Positions 12,348 to 22,283 of a stretch of 64,000 nt of DNA are shown in pieces. The position numbers and the translations under genes are program-made. Positions within the stretch are counted from its first letter, which is position 1. The number at the start of each line of letters is the position of its first letter. The notes below the pieces were generated by a model. It was given only the letters and a program-made list of their open reading frames with translations, did not search any database and was not told the origin of the DNA. Source of the DNA: Benincasa hispida (Eukaryota > Streptophyta > Magnoliopsida > Cucurbitales > Cucurbitaceae); NCBI RefSeq assembly GCF_009727055.1, contig NC_052350.1, positions 34,844,023 through 34,908,022 of the forward strand, in the 5' to 3' direction.

Positions 12348-12617
12348 AAATCATGCTTCTTAGAATATACTCGAGAAATTCTAACTCACCTTCATGATTT
12401 CCTTTGCGATGACCAGTTTCTCATAATATAATTCACACACACCTTTGATCACCGCAATGCTCTCCTCCACTTTGGCTGCTTCTTCAAAAAGATATTTTCT
12501 GAGTTTAGATCCGATAAGCCTTTGCTCAAAAACTTTTATTCATTCACCGCAATTTTGCATTTAGCTTTTAAAAAAGCGTTCGTCAAAAATACTTCAAAAC
12601 GTTGCGATGACTTATTC

Positions 12618-14875
12618 AAATGCAGCGTTGAACCTGGTTATGCCCTTCTTTTGGCTTACCCCCACTGTGTCATGCGGGCATCCAACTTCGATTGCGTTCC
12701 ATATTTAACTCACTTTTGTCTCGTTTGATTTGGCTTGCGCCGGATAGAGGAGTTACGCTTATGTGCTTATCATGGTGACTTGCCTTTGTTTTAGCTTGCC
12801 CCCACGTGTTGATGGAACACGAGACATACGCAGTGAAAAAAGGACCTAATTACATTCTAATTGCTTTTCTTATAAAGGAAAATAACATGCAATTGAAGAA
12901 AAAAACAGTAAATTAAAATGGATAGCATACAACCTTTGAAGCTCTCAAAAACCACTTTTCCTCGCTGAATCTCAACCCGAACTCTTCCGAACCACCACTA
13001 GAGTTGACTTACTATCCTCTAGAATCAGAACCGGGTTGTGGGACCCGATGGATGATGAAGCCCGAGAGAGAGAAAGAGATGGAAAAGATGGAATTTCTTT
13101 TGGTTTGGATTTTTCTTTTTCCAGCCCAATTTTGGAAAGTAAAATTCGAAAGATGGCCAAAAGTTTTTCATCCATAATTGAAAGCCCATTTTATAGAAAA
13201 AAAACCATGCAAAATTGCATGAAACAACTTCATAAAAACCCAACACCTAGAATCCACTGTCTAAGTGAGCTTGATGTCTCCACTTTAACCCAACACCTAG
13301 CCCACTATTTTGTTAGGAATTATCCAACAAAATTTTGGATTTTCCCACTAACTTTAGTCAAAGGGCAAAATAGACATTTGGTCAAAGTCAAACTTTGACC
13401 AAAAATTCAACATTTTGACTTTTTATGAATTTTTCCGTGTTGACTAATTTTGACCTCCCGAGCATGAATCCACATTTATTTTCTCAAAATTCAAATCGCA
13501 TTTGAATATAAGGTCGGTCAAAGTTTGACTTTTCAAAGTCAAAAGTCAACTCTTTGACTTTTTACATCTTTGACCATTTCTATTATTTCCGAGCTTTCGA
13601 ATATGAACGTATTCATATTCTTGATATTTAAATCACATTTAAATATTAAAGCTGTATCTCTAAACTGAAAAACTGACCACTATATCACATATACTTGTTG
13701 GTTTCTCTCTCTTCACCTAATTCGAACAATTCGAATTATTCTATCATCATGTTCTATGTTTATTTCATATGAGCTAATAGGGGAACCTAATGGACCTATA
13801 GATCATGGGCTTCAACGATCCGAGATTAGCTAGCTAAACTCTTAGACGGAGCTAATCAACATTCATTAACTAACAGGTCATTCCACTACAGTTCCGTAGT
13901 TACACTCCCCTCACTATAGATATATTTGTGTCCATATGATATAACCATGATTAGTAAGCTAATCCTTCACAGGTTGTTCGTAATCTCGGCTGGGTCATAA
14001 AAACCATTTTACCCCCAAGACTACATCTTGTTCCTTAAGTTTCACTGATCCTCTAATGAACAATTGGTTTAAGGTCCAACCTATAAATCGAATCCCTCTC
14101 AGGCCAAGGAGAGGTGGGGCCCCTTGTTCAAAACCTGGATTCAGTATTAAAGGGAACAACCTATCTACTATCCCTATAATGGGTAGGAGTGAATTCCTTC
14201 TTGCACCCTATGTTCCCAACTATCCACTTGATCTTACCCCTGAAATGGGAGGCTTATTGGGCCAGCGATAATGAGTTGCCCTCACCTATGCAGATCTAAG
14301 GATAATTTCGAGTGAATAGGAGTTCATAGTTAGCTCAGGATTAAGATTAAGTTACCTAGGTCATCAATTAACGAAATAGTCAGTTTTATACATAAAACGG
14401 CATTTAGAACGTAAAAAGTGACTATTTCATGGTTGAGTCTTATGCAAACTCATTGCATAGGATGCCCCCACTAACATATCTCTATATGAACGAATCAAGA
14501 TCACATCGTTTGTACTAACTACAAAGTGGGCCTCATCCATAGTGTCCCCAGAATAAGGCGCCCAACCTTATTCATATACTATAGACCATTTTGCTATATA
14601 TTTGAACTTGATCCACATTTATGTCACTACATAAAGTTCAAACTACATTATATAGCCTCAGGACCTTAGTTTATTGGATTCAAGATTACAATTTCAATAA
14701 CAAATTTATCGAAAAACAAAACAGAATATGTTTATCAATTTACAAACTACGAGTTTTAGGACATAAAATCCAACACGTGTGTCATGCAGACATCCAACTT
14801 CGAGCAAGTGCCTTTCATAGCTTAACTTTTATCAACATGGGTTTCCCCATTACATTGACAGTGGAGTTGTTATTC
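12618..14875 (+). other. antisense coding-like module of E3 (two copies, second split by solo LTR)
   Basis: Read on the plus strand, opposite to the element, 12640-12700 encodes VSCGHPTS. A second copy begins at 12780 (SLPPRVSC once the solo LTR at 12810-14775 is removed) and goes on as RHPTSSKCLS, a stop, then LNFYQHGFP to about 14875. The same peptide pattern appears in the same place and strand in E4 (39940-40272) and E5 (54460-54840). Stops interrupt it here. Function unknown; extra antisense ORFs between pol and the 3' LTR are known from Tat-lineage elements such as Grande, which makes such a remnant plausible. Confidence 0.5.
12810..14775 (-). mobile_element. solo copia LTR, TSD CGTGT
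   Basis: The 1966-bp sequence has TG...CA ends (TGATGGAAC at left, ATCCAACA at right) and perfect 5-bp duplications CGTGT at 12805-12809 and 14776-14780. It shares the central block and the end TAGGACATAAAATCCAACA with the copia LTR at 6203-8099, so it is the same family, in minus orientation. There is no internal region. The empty site is seen in E5 (inverse, near 54650). Confidence 0.93.
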
Positions 14876-15802
14876 TCAAAAGCTTGCATTCTTTTCATTT
14901 TTTAATTATTATTTTTTATTTTTTCATTTTTATTTTTTTTTCAAATGATCGCAATGCAATGAACACAATTCTCCGAGACCGCTGCCACCCCCAAACTTAG
15001 AGGTTGGTAGCGTTCTCACCGCAAAGCTAAAAAGAAATTACAAGAATGCGATAATAAATGTTTGAACAAAGGTTTGCAGAAAATAAAACTTAAGACTTTT
15101 AAAATTTGAAGAAGCTAATAAAATCAAAGAATGCCTTGCATTGATTAGTTAGAAGATGCGATGAACTATATGTACCATCATAGAAACATCGCAAAACAAC
15201 GCAATCGGGAAAGAAATAATTTCAAAGGGATAAGGCACACAAGATAACAAGAAAAGATCTTAGGCGGAACAACGCATGCGATCATACATTGGAATCCACG
15301 CGATCAAAACCATGCGTTGGAGGATAAAAGGAATTCTTCCGTTGAACTACGAACTGAGGAGACTTATTGTTGCACCTACAAGAGTGAACGTACCACATCC
15401 AAGGAAGCAGCCATATATCCAAAATAATAATGAAAATAAAAAAATAACCTATACTAAGAAAGCAAAGTAAAGATAGAGTAGAAGACGTCCCTAGAAAAAT
15501 AAGAGTGTTGTCATCGCAAGGAGTTTTCCATGTAGGAGATGGCTCTCAACTGCTCGAGTCAAGTTTCCCTGACCATTGGAACCTCCAGCAATTGTTGGGC
15601 GCATGTTGGCCACCATGAGCTTAGAACTGCCTTCAGCTCTTTTGCGACTGATTGCCCTTCTACCTCGGGGTCAACATTGGCTTTCAGCGCATCGCCTACA
15701 CTTTAATACTGTTTACAACCTGGTCGCACAAGCTGCAATACTCCTAAGATAAAAAGTTTGCTCGCAGAGACACAAAACTTAACAAACATTTAGCTGCCAA
15801 GT

Positions 15803-15819
15803 CCCCGACAACGATGCCA
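15803..15819 (-). other. primer binding site of E3 (Athila type)
   Basis: On the minus strand the LTR end GTCATCA (15826) is followed by AGTTTT and then TGGCATCGTTGTCGGGG. This is a lightly mutated form of the TGGCGCCGTTGCCGGGG site typical of Athila/Tat elements. Confidence 0.85.
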
Positions 15820-15825
15820 AAAACT

Positions 15826-17528
15826 TGATGACGAAAATTTAGAAGTCAAGTTTACTCGACAACTAAAATCACTTGGATGCAATATGCGATAAATTTTCCT
15901 AAGATATGCGTTGATAGTCATGTGTTAGTGGTCATGCATTGGAATGATAATGCGTTAATGAATGTATGCGATGACCATGCATCCTGCCACAAGTTTTCTT
16001 GCGCTCACGCCAAGTATAATACGAACGCAAGTTTCTCAGGTAATCCGAGGTCGAACATAGGGACTTGTAGCTATATGTTTGTGGTGATGTGCATGCGGCG
16101 GTTTAAATAAAAGAATGGAGGCGATGTTGCTAAGTTAATCCTACTCCTACTTCTATCTAACAGACAATGCAATGAGACTATGCATGAAAGGTAGAGATAT
16201 GAAAAACCTTGACCTGAAATAAATGTGTGGGAAAATAGATAAAATGCGGAGATGATTTCCTTGCAACCCTTAAGAGTGACCGCAAGGGCAACCCTAGTCA
16301 ATGCAAGTTAATGCGCTCATGCTACACTCATGCACGAAAAATCATTTTCCAATGGAAATGCGGTGCTCCTAAGTGTAGGAAGTATGTGTTGAATGAAAAA
16401 GTGTCCATAGAGCTTATTCCTAAGTTTCTACTCTTTTCCTATGCGATGATGCAAAATGCACATAATTCTGCGATGACCGCACTCAATCGTGTCCTATCTC
16501 TAGGATGCATGCAATGGGTTAATAGCAAACAGTGCTTATTCCTAAGCTCCTATGTCTTTTGTTATGCGCTCTAATCTGACTCTCCCGAGCTGAGATTCTG
16601 ACCTGACCTTCCCAAGCGTAGATCCTGCCCTTAGACTACCCTCCCGAGTATCCCTAATGGGCGAATGAAGCATACATACTACAAGACAATCGCATGAACT
16701 TGGTTGACGCAAGATTGTTACTATCCCTAGTGAACGATGCATACATTGCCCAAGGCATCTAACCACTTACCCTCCCAGGCAGTTAATTGTTGCTGACTTC
16801 ACTCATAGACAAGCAATGCGTTAGCCTATAGATAGGCGTTGCAGTTGCTTAACACTAAGCACATAAGATTACTCACACACTCATGCAATGCACACCTCTC
16901 GGTGGGTTGCTACATGCTTCATATTCTTAATCCACATGACTAAGTATACAATACCCATACATTCCCACTAAGTGTTGCAATGAAAGTAAAGATGCTAAGC
17001 AAAGAAGATGGAGATGGAGTTGAAGGAAATAGAGAAGTGCATTGAAAACAAGTTGTATTAATTCCTTAATTCCAAATTGTCATACAATACAATATAGGAA
17101 AAGAAAGGAAAAGAAATGACCGGCTTGAAGCAAAGCTTTGCTTCCAGCGGATGTGCGTCAAGGCTGCCAGTGGTGCCATGGATGGGTGGAGGAGCTGACT
17201 CTCTCGAGATCTAGCTCTGGTTGAAGGCTCCGGTCGTCACTTAGAATGGATGAAGGAGGTGAAGAACTCTCAACCATCATCTCACGTAGTTTGTTTGGAT
17301 CACGGGGAAAATCCCCGATTTGAGGGATAATCTCCGGATAATTTGAAGTTATGCTCATCAGCTTTTATTTATAAAGCTTGGATCGCCAACAGCATTAATT
17401 GGACTGCCTAAGTCTGACGTTCGACGCGTTCGTCCTTTCTAAACCTCTGCCACTAACGACATGGTAGGTGAAATGTCAACATCATCTTTTAGACTTTCTC
17501 GAGGTAGATGCGTTGATGCGTTAGACAT
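15826..17528 (-). repeat. 5' LTR of E3, truncated on the right
   Basis: The LTR ends (minus sense) at 15826 with GTCATCA beside the PBS. It contains the LTR-end block CCTATGTTCGACCTCGG at about 16045 and a TATA-like TATAAATAA at 17366-17374. Its first part (about 450 bp judging from the related copy at 33717) is missing: at about 17528 it is joined to a plus-strand chromovirus LTR. Short reading frames inside it carry no known motif. Confidence 0.8.
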
Positions 17529-18261
17529 AGAGGATGCATTGGACAGTGAGGTCTAAAGAGGACGCATCAACTTGGGACGAGGAGTTCTCCAAATTTACTC
17601 GTGAATTTCAAAGCCACCTAAAATCTCTGAAAGTCTAGTTTTCAGGGTAGGGCTGCCGAAAGAAAATCTCGAAGGGATCGGGCTGGAAACTGAAAAGAAG
17701 ACAGAAGGGTCAGGCTGTCGGATCAGTTTGAGCCAGTCTTGAAGATTCTGTGATTCCGACCAAACCACGAAGACTTTTGAGCTCAAATGTTAGAGTAAGC
17801 GTCTTGAGACACTTTAGAACATGTTTGTAGAAGGAAGTATCTCAAAATAAGGTTTAGAACTATGAGTAATCTAAGCTGTAAATTGAATCTGGATTCTAGG
17901 GGTGAAAAGAGAGCCCGAGGTAGAAAAGAAAGCTACTAGAGTGAAAAGCTCCTAAGAAATCAAGGTGAGTGGCTAAAACATTTTGACTAAAACATTTGCT
18001 TAAAATGTTTGATTACAAGGTTTTATAGAAAGCATGTTTTAAAGAAGATTATTCTCATGCCAGCTAGTTTTACAAAGTGATTTCCAAGCAAGCTATGCAT
18101 TATGTTTTAGACGCATGCATGTGTGAGAAATTGTTGAAAAGTGATTTAAATGTGTTAGATATACTCAGCATGCGTTAGTACCTTTAAAGCCATGTTTTTA
18201 TATGTGTTATACTTTACATGCTTTAAAGAGAGTCATTTATGACTAGTTTTACTTAAAACGC

Positions 18262-18397
18262 GATACCGAAGGACATTTGAGAAGGTATCCGCCCAACTAG
18301 ATACTGAAGGACATTTGAGATAGTATCTATTGGTATTGAAGGACGTTTGAGAAGGTACCAAACCAACCAGATACTGAAGAATGTATGAGAAGGTATC
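18262..18397 (+). repeat. four tandem hairpin units in chromovirus LTR
   Basis: Four 28-nt units lie at 18262-18289, 18300-18327, 18332-18359 and 18370-18397. Each begins and ends with a 6-nt inverted repeat around a 16-nt loop: GATACC/GGTATC, GATACT/AGTATC, GGTATT/GGTACC and GATACT/GGTATC. All four pair fully if G-U is allowed. The loop core GAAGGACATTTGAGAA is nearly constant. Unit 2 changed both partners of a pair. The array lies downstream of the family's TATA box, so it would be in the RNA leader. Confidence 0.8.
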
Positions 18398-18438
18398 TGA
18401 ACAGAAGTACCTAAGGTATGGCGGTACTCAGTATGGCC

Positions 18439-18448
18439 ACGTGCACGT
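18439..18448. promoter_or_regulatory. conserved palindrome ACGTGCACGT
   Basis: A perfect 10-bp palindrome next to the hairpin array. It recurs at 27327-27336 and 31099-31108 in other chromovirus LTRs, always beside a short GTACC...GGTAC inverted repeat. It contains ACGT cores of the kind bound by plant bZIP factors; binding here is inference. Confidence 0.5.
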
Positions 18449-18796
18449 AGGTAGAGTCAGAGATTGAGCAAAAGGGTTCTCTCTTGACTAGTAGTTGGTG
18501 TTGGGATTGTTTCTACTCACAGTAGGGTTATCCTCAACTGAGAAATAGTTTTACTATTTTAAGATTAAAACAGCTTTATATGTTTTATGCTTGGAAAATG
18601 TTTATACTGCAGTACAAGTACTGTAGAAGCTTATATTTCAGTTCAACTCTTTATTGAGATTTTGCATGAGAATCAATTATCTTTCTTAAGTCACTCACTA
18701 GGCGCAAGCTCACCCCGTTTTCAAATGTTTTCTTTTTCCCCCCCACAGGTAGTGGTCAAATCCTTGAAGATAGCTCTGCATATTCTCTGCCACTAA

Positions 18797-20269
18797 ATGA
18801 TCAAAAGATTTGTAACCCATCTGTTAGGTGGTTATGAATTATTTGATCCTGGTGCTACACACTCATTCATATCTAGCATGTGTGCAATACATATAGATAG
18901 AGTGCCTGAGCGTATGAATGAGGATTTGTTTATCTCTACGCCTGTAGGAGATACTCTAGTTGTACATGAGTATTACATGAATTGTGAAGTAATTCTTGGA
19001 AATCAAAGTTTGTGGGCTGACTTGATTCTATTAGAATTACTAGAGTTTGATGTTATCTTAGGTATGGATTTCCTAAGTAAACACTATGCCACTATGAATT
19101 GCTTTAGAAAAGAAATAGTGTTCAGAAAACTAGGTGAAAAAGAGATAACCCTGGTAGGAAGTAAAAGAATAATTCCAAGAAGTTTAATATCATCAGTGAA
19201 GGCTAGGAAACTGCTGAGTAAAGGATGTGAAGCCTATTTAGCCTATGTAGCAGTTTCACAGGATAAGAAACTGAAACATGAGGAAGTACCTGTGGTACAA
19301 GAATTCTTAGATGCGTTCCCTGAAGAATTACCAGGTTTACCACCTGATAGGGAAATAGAGTTCATTATTGAATTAGTTCCGGGTATAGCACCTATATCCC
19401 AGGCACCATATAGGATGGCACCAATGGAACTGAAGGCATTAAAAGTTCAGTTACAGAAACTTGTGGATAAGGGGTACATTAGATCCAGTGTGTCACCTTG
19501 GGGAGCACAAGTCTTGTTTGTTAAGAAGAAAGATGGTACACTTAGATTATGCATAGACTATAGATAATTGAATAAGGTGACCATTAAAAATAAGTACCCA
19601 TTGCCTCGTATAGATAATCTCTTTGATCAGTTAAAGGGGGCCACAGTATTCTCTAAGATAGATTTGAGATCAGGCTATCACCAGTTGAAGGTGAAAGGCA
19701 CAGATGTTCCAAAGACTGCATTCAGAATAAGGTATGGACATTTTGAGTTCCTAGTAATGTCGTTTGGATTGACAAATGCTCCTGTGATATTTATGGACTT
19801 GAGGAATAGGATATTCCATTCTTATCTGGATCAGTTTGTGATCGTGTTCATAGACGACATACTAGTGTATTCTAGTAGTGCGGAGAAACACAAAGAACAT
19901 CTGAGGATGGTGTTACAGATTCTAAGGGAAAAGGAGTTATATGCCAAATTTAGAAAATGCGATTTTTGGTTAAATCAAGTCGTATTCCTTGGGCATATAG
20001 TTTTAGCTGATGGAGTTAGCATTGATTTCAAAAAGATAGAAGCAATAGTTAATTGGGAACGACCCCTGAATGTAACCGAAGTACGCAGCTTTCTGGGTTT
20101 AGCAGGTTATTATAGGAGATTCGTGGAGGGATTTTCTAAGATAGCTCTTCCATTGACAAACCTGACCAGAAAAGATGCGAATTTTGAGTGGCCGCCAGAA
20201 TGTGAGCACAGTTTTCAAGTATTGAAACAGAAGTTAGTGTCAGCACCAGTATTAACTTACCTACACTAG
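18797..20269 (+). pseudogene. chromovirus E1 protease and reverse transcriptase, broken
   Basis: The open frame at 18797 starts in LTR sequence: its first 13 or so residues are LTR-derived, and then the aspartic protease begins at [10 protein letters not shown]. Gag and the protease N terminus are deleted. RT begins near 19300 ([18 protein letters not shown]). It is cut by TAA at 19565-19567 right after CIDYR, where the family has Gln, and resumes as [13 protein letters not shown]. The catalytic box FIDDILVYS is intact at about 19848. The thumb ([19 protein letters not shown]) follows. A frameshift at 20260-20270 separates RNase H. Strong match to Del/Tekay-type chromovirus pol. Confidence 0.93.
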
Positions 20270-20628
20270 GTAAAGAGTTTGAGGTTTATTGTGATGCATC
20301 CCGACAAGGGTTAGGATGTGTGCTGATGCAGAAGGGAAAGGTAGTAGCTTATGCTTCTCGACATTTAAAGAAGCATGAATGTAACTAGCCTACACATGAT
20401 TTGGAATTAGCAGCAGTTGTGTTAGCTCTAAAGTTGTGGAGACATTACCTATTTGGTGAGCGATGTCATATATTCACAGATCATAAAAGTCTAAAGCATA
20501 TCTTTGATCAGAAGGAACTAAACTTGAGACAAAGAAGATGGCTCGAGTTGATCAAGGACTATGATTGTACCATTGACTGTCACCCAGGTAAAGCAAATGT
20601 GGTAGCTGATGCTCTAAGTCAAAATTAG
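20270..20628 (+). pseudogene. chromovirus E1 RNase H
   Basis: RNase H would remove RNA from the RNA-DNA hybrid. It starts near 20280 ([12 protein letters not shown], first acidic residue). A TAG at about 20386 breaks it, then [11 protein letters not shown] (Glu) and [11 protein letters not shown] (Asp) follow, ending with [13 protein letters not shown] and a stop at 20628. Three catalytic acidic residues are visible. It joins RT on the left by a frameshift. Confidence 0.9.
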
Positions 20629-20639
20629 ATCTGCTAGAG

Positions 20640-22232
20640 ATAGTATCAATTCAGTGAAGGGTACACTGATTCATGAGTTATATAATGCTAGGGTAGCAGC
20701 ATCAATCGGTCAAAAAGAAGGGTTATTAACTTCATTTCAAGTGCGTCCTACGCTCGTTGGAGATATTATACGTGAGCAATTAAAGGATTCTGATCTTCAG
20801 AAGTTAGCTGAAGAAGTAGATAAAGGATTGAGAATGGACTACCAATTAAGAGCTAACAGAGTGCTATTGAAAGAAGGTAGGATATGCGTACCTAAGGACT
20901 TAGCACTTAAACAAGCTATTCTAGAAGAAGCACATAGTTCGGCCTATGCTATGCATTCGGGCAGTACGAAGATGTATAGAACATAAAGAAATCGTACTGG
21001 TGGCCTGGTATGAAAAAAGAGATAGCAGAGTATGTTGACAGGGGCCTAATATGTCAACAAGTTAAAACAAAAAGACAGAGGCCAGCAGGATTACTTAATC
21101 CACTCCCAGTACCAGAGTGGAAATGAGAGCATATTACGATGGATTTCCTATTTGGATTACCTAAGACACCAGCGAGCTATGATGGTATATGGGTAATTAT
21201 GGATAGATTGACGAAGACAGCTAAGTTTTTACCTGTTAAAGTTTACCCCAGACCAATTAGCCAAGTTGTATGTTGATTGAGTTGTGAGTCAGTTTGGAGT
21301 TCCAGTTTCAATTGTATCAGATCGAGAATCCAGATTTACATCGAAGTTTTGGCCTAGTTTGTAGAAAGCTATGGGAACCAAGTTATATTTTAGTACTGCT
21401 TTTCATCCACAGACGGATGGTCAGTCTGAATGGACAATCCAGACATTAGAGGACATGCTGAGAGCATGTGTATTACAATTTAAGGGCAGTTGGGATACGC
21501 ATCTATCTTCCCATCTCTTGACTGAACCCTGAGGTCCCCGAGAGCTCGATGGTAGAGCGGTCAGTATGATGATCAACTGAAAGGGACCAGGTTTGAATCC
21601 TAGTATAACAAAAGTTACCATTCGAGTATCGAGATGGCATCGTATGAGGCACTATACGGAAGGCCATGTAGAACTCCGATATGTTGGAATGAAATCGGTG
21701 AAAGGAAATTACTAGGTCCAGAACTTGTGCAGCAAACATCAGACATCGTTATGATTATAAGAGATAATCTTAAGACGGTTCGAGATAGGAACAAGAGTTA
21801 CGCTGATAAACGGAGAAGAGAATTAGAGTTTTAAGTTGGTGATAAAGAATTTCTGAAATTATCTCCATGGAAAGGAATACTCAGGTTCGGTAGGAAAGGA
21901 AAATTAAGCCCAAGATATATTGGACCCTATGACATAATAGAAAGAGTTGGCCCAATGGCATATAGATTGGATTTACCTCCAGAATTATCTCGTATTCATG
22001 ATGTGTTTCATGTGGCAATGCTTCCCATGTATTGCCTGAGCAACCGGTACAGTTGAAAGAGAATTTGTCTTATGAAGAGAAACCAATGAAGATTCTTGAT
22101 AGAAAGGAATAGGTTTTAAGGAATAAGACAATCCCATTGGTAAAGGTACTATGGCAAAACCATAGCACTGAAGAAGCAATGTGGGAAGCCGAAGAGCAAA
22201 TCAGAAACAAGTATTCGCGGTTGTTTAATTGA
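20640..22232 (+). pseudogene. chromovirus E1 integrase with C-terminal chromodomain, broken
   Basis: Integrase would insert the DNA copy. The zinc-binding part reads EAHSSAYAMHSGSTKMY, then in a new frame VDRGLICQQV, where the first Cys has become Gly. The core shows MDFLFGLPKTP (Asp) and SDRESRFTSKFW (Asp). A foreign tRNA-like piece replaces part of the core at about 21506-21608. YNKSYHSSIEMASYEALYGRP follows, then the GPY/F-type segment SPRYIGPYDIIERVGPMAYRL and HDVFHVAML. The end (IPLVKVLWQNHSTEEAMWE to RLFN and TGA at 22230) is a chromodomain, which in this group steers integration to heterochromatin. Several stops interrupt it. Confidence 0.92.
21538..21605 (+). other. tRNA-like fragment inserted in integrase
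   Basis: The segment has an A-box TGGTAGAGCGG (21550-21560) inside a GCTC/GAGC D-arm, a TCAGT/ACTGA stem, and a B-box GGTTTGAATCC (21590-21600) in a T-arm with a 7-nt loop. The two boxes are spaced as in a tRNA. The middle loop is 10 nt and no good acceptor stem closes it, so it is a pseudo-tRNA or a SINE head, not a working tRNA. It interrupts E1 integrase between residues that are adjacent in relatives apart from a short lost stretch. Confidence 0.55.
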
Positions 22233-22267
22233 CGAACTTGTAGCAAAATTTCAAGGACGAAATTTTT

Positions 22268-22283
22268 ATAAGGGGGAGGTAAA
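22268..22283 (+). other. polypurine tract of E1
   Basis: ATAAGGGGGAGGTAAA lies immediately before the LTR start TGTAAACCCCG, 35 bases after the pol stop. Confidence 0.85.

Larger units (their letters stand above)
12348..15802 (-). mobile_element. E3 internal region: non-autonomous Athila-type element without gag-pol
   Basis: Between PPT (12334) and PBS (15803) the element, once the copia solo LTR at 12810-14775 is removed, has only about 1.5 kb. I find no gag, protease, RT, RNase H or integrase motif. What remains is the conserved antisense module beside the PPT, an A/T-rich 3' untranslated part (14885-15470) and a leader near the PBS (15480-15800). E3 is thus a deletion derivative that would depend on proteins from relatives such as E4 or E5. 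Confidence 0.7.
17529..18835 (+). repeat. 5' LTR remnant of chromovirus E1
   Basis: This matches, inverted, the solo LTR 26648-29606 from its position about 28270 down to about 26930. Both ends of the LTR are missing: the left joins an Athila-type LTR and the right joins the protease of E1 within the segment reading GGTGGTTATGAATT. It holds the hairpin array, a palindrome, and a pyrimidine tract with CCCCCCCACAG at 18739-18749. Confidence 0.82.

Noticed and set aside
13036..13398. 120-codon open frame
   Set aside because: It lies wholly in the copia solo LTR and has no known motif.
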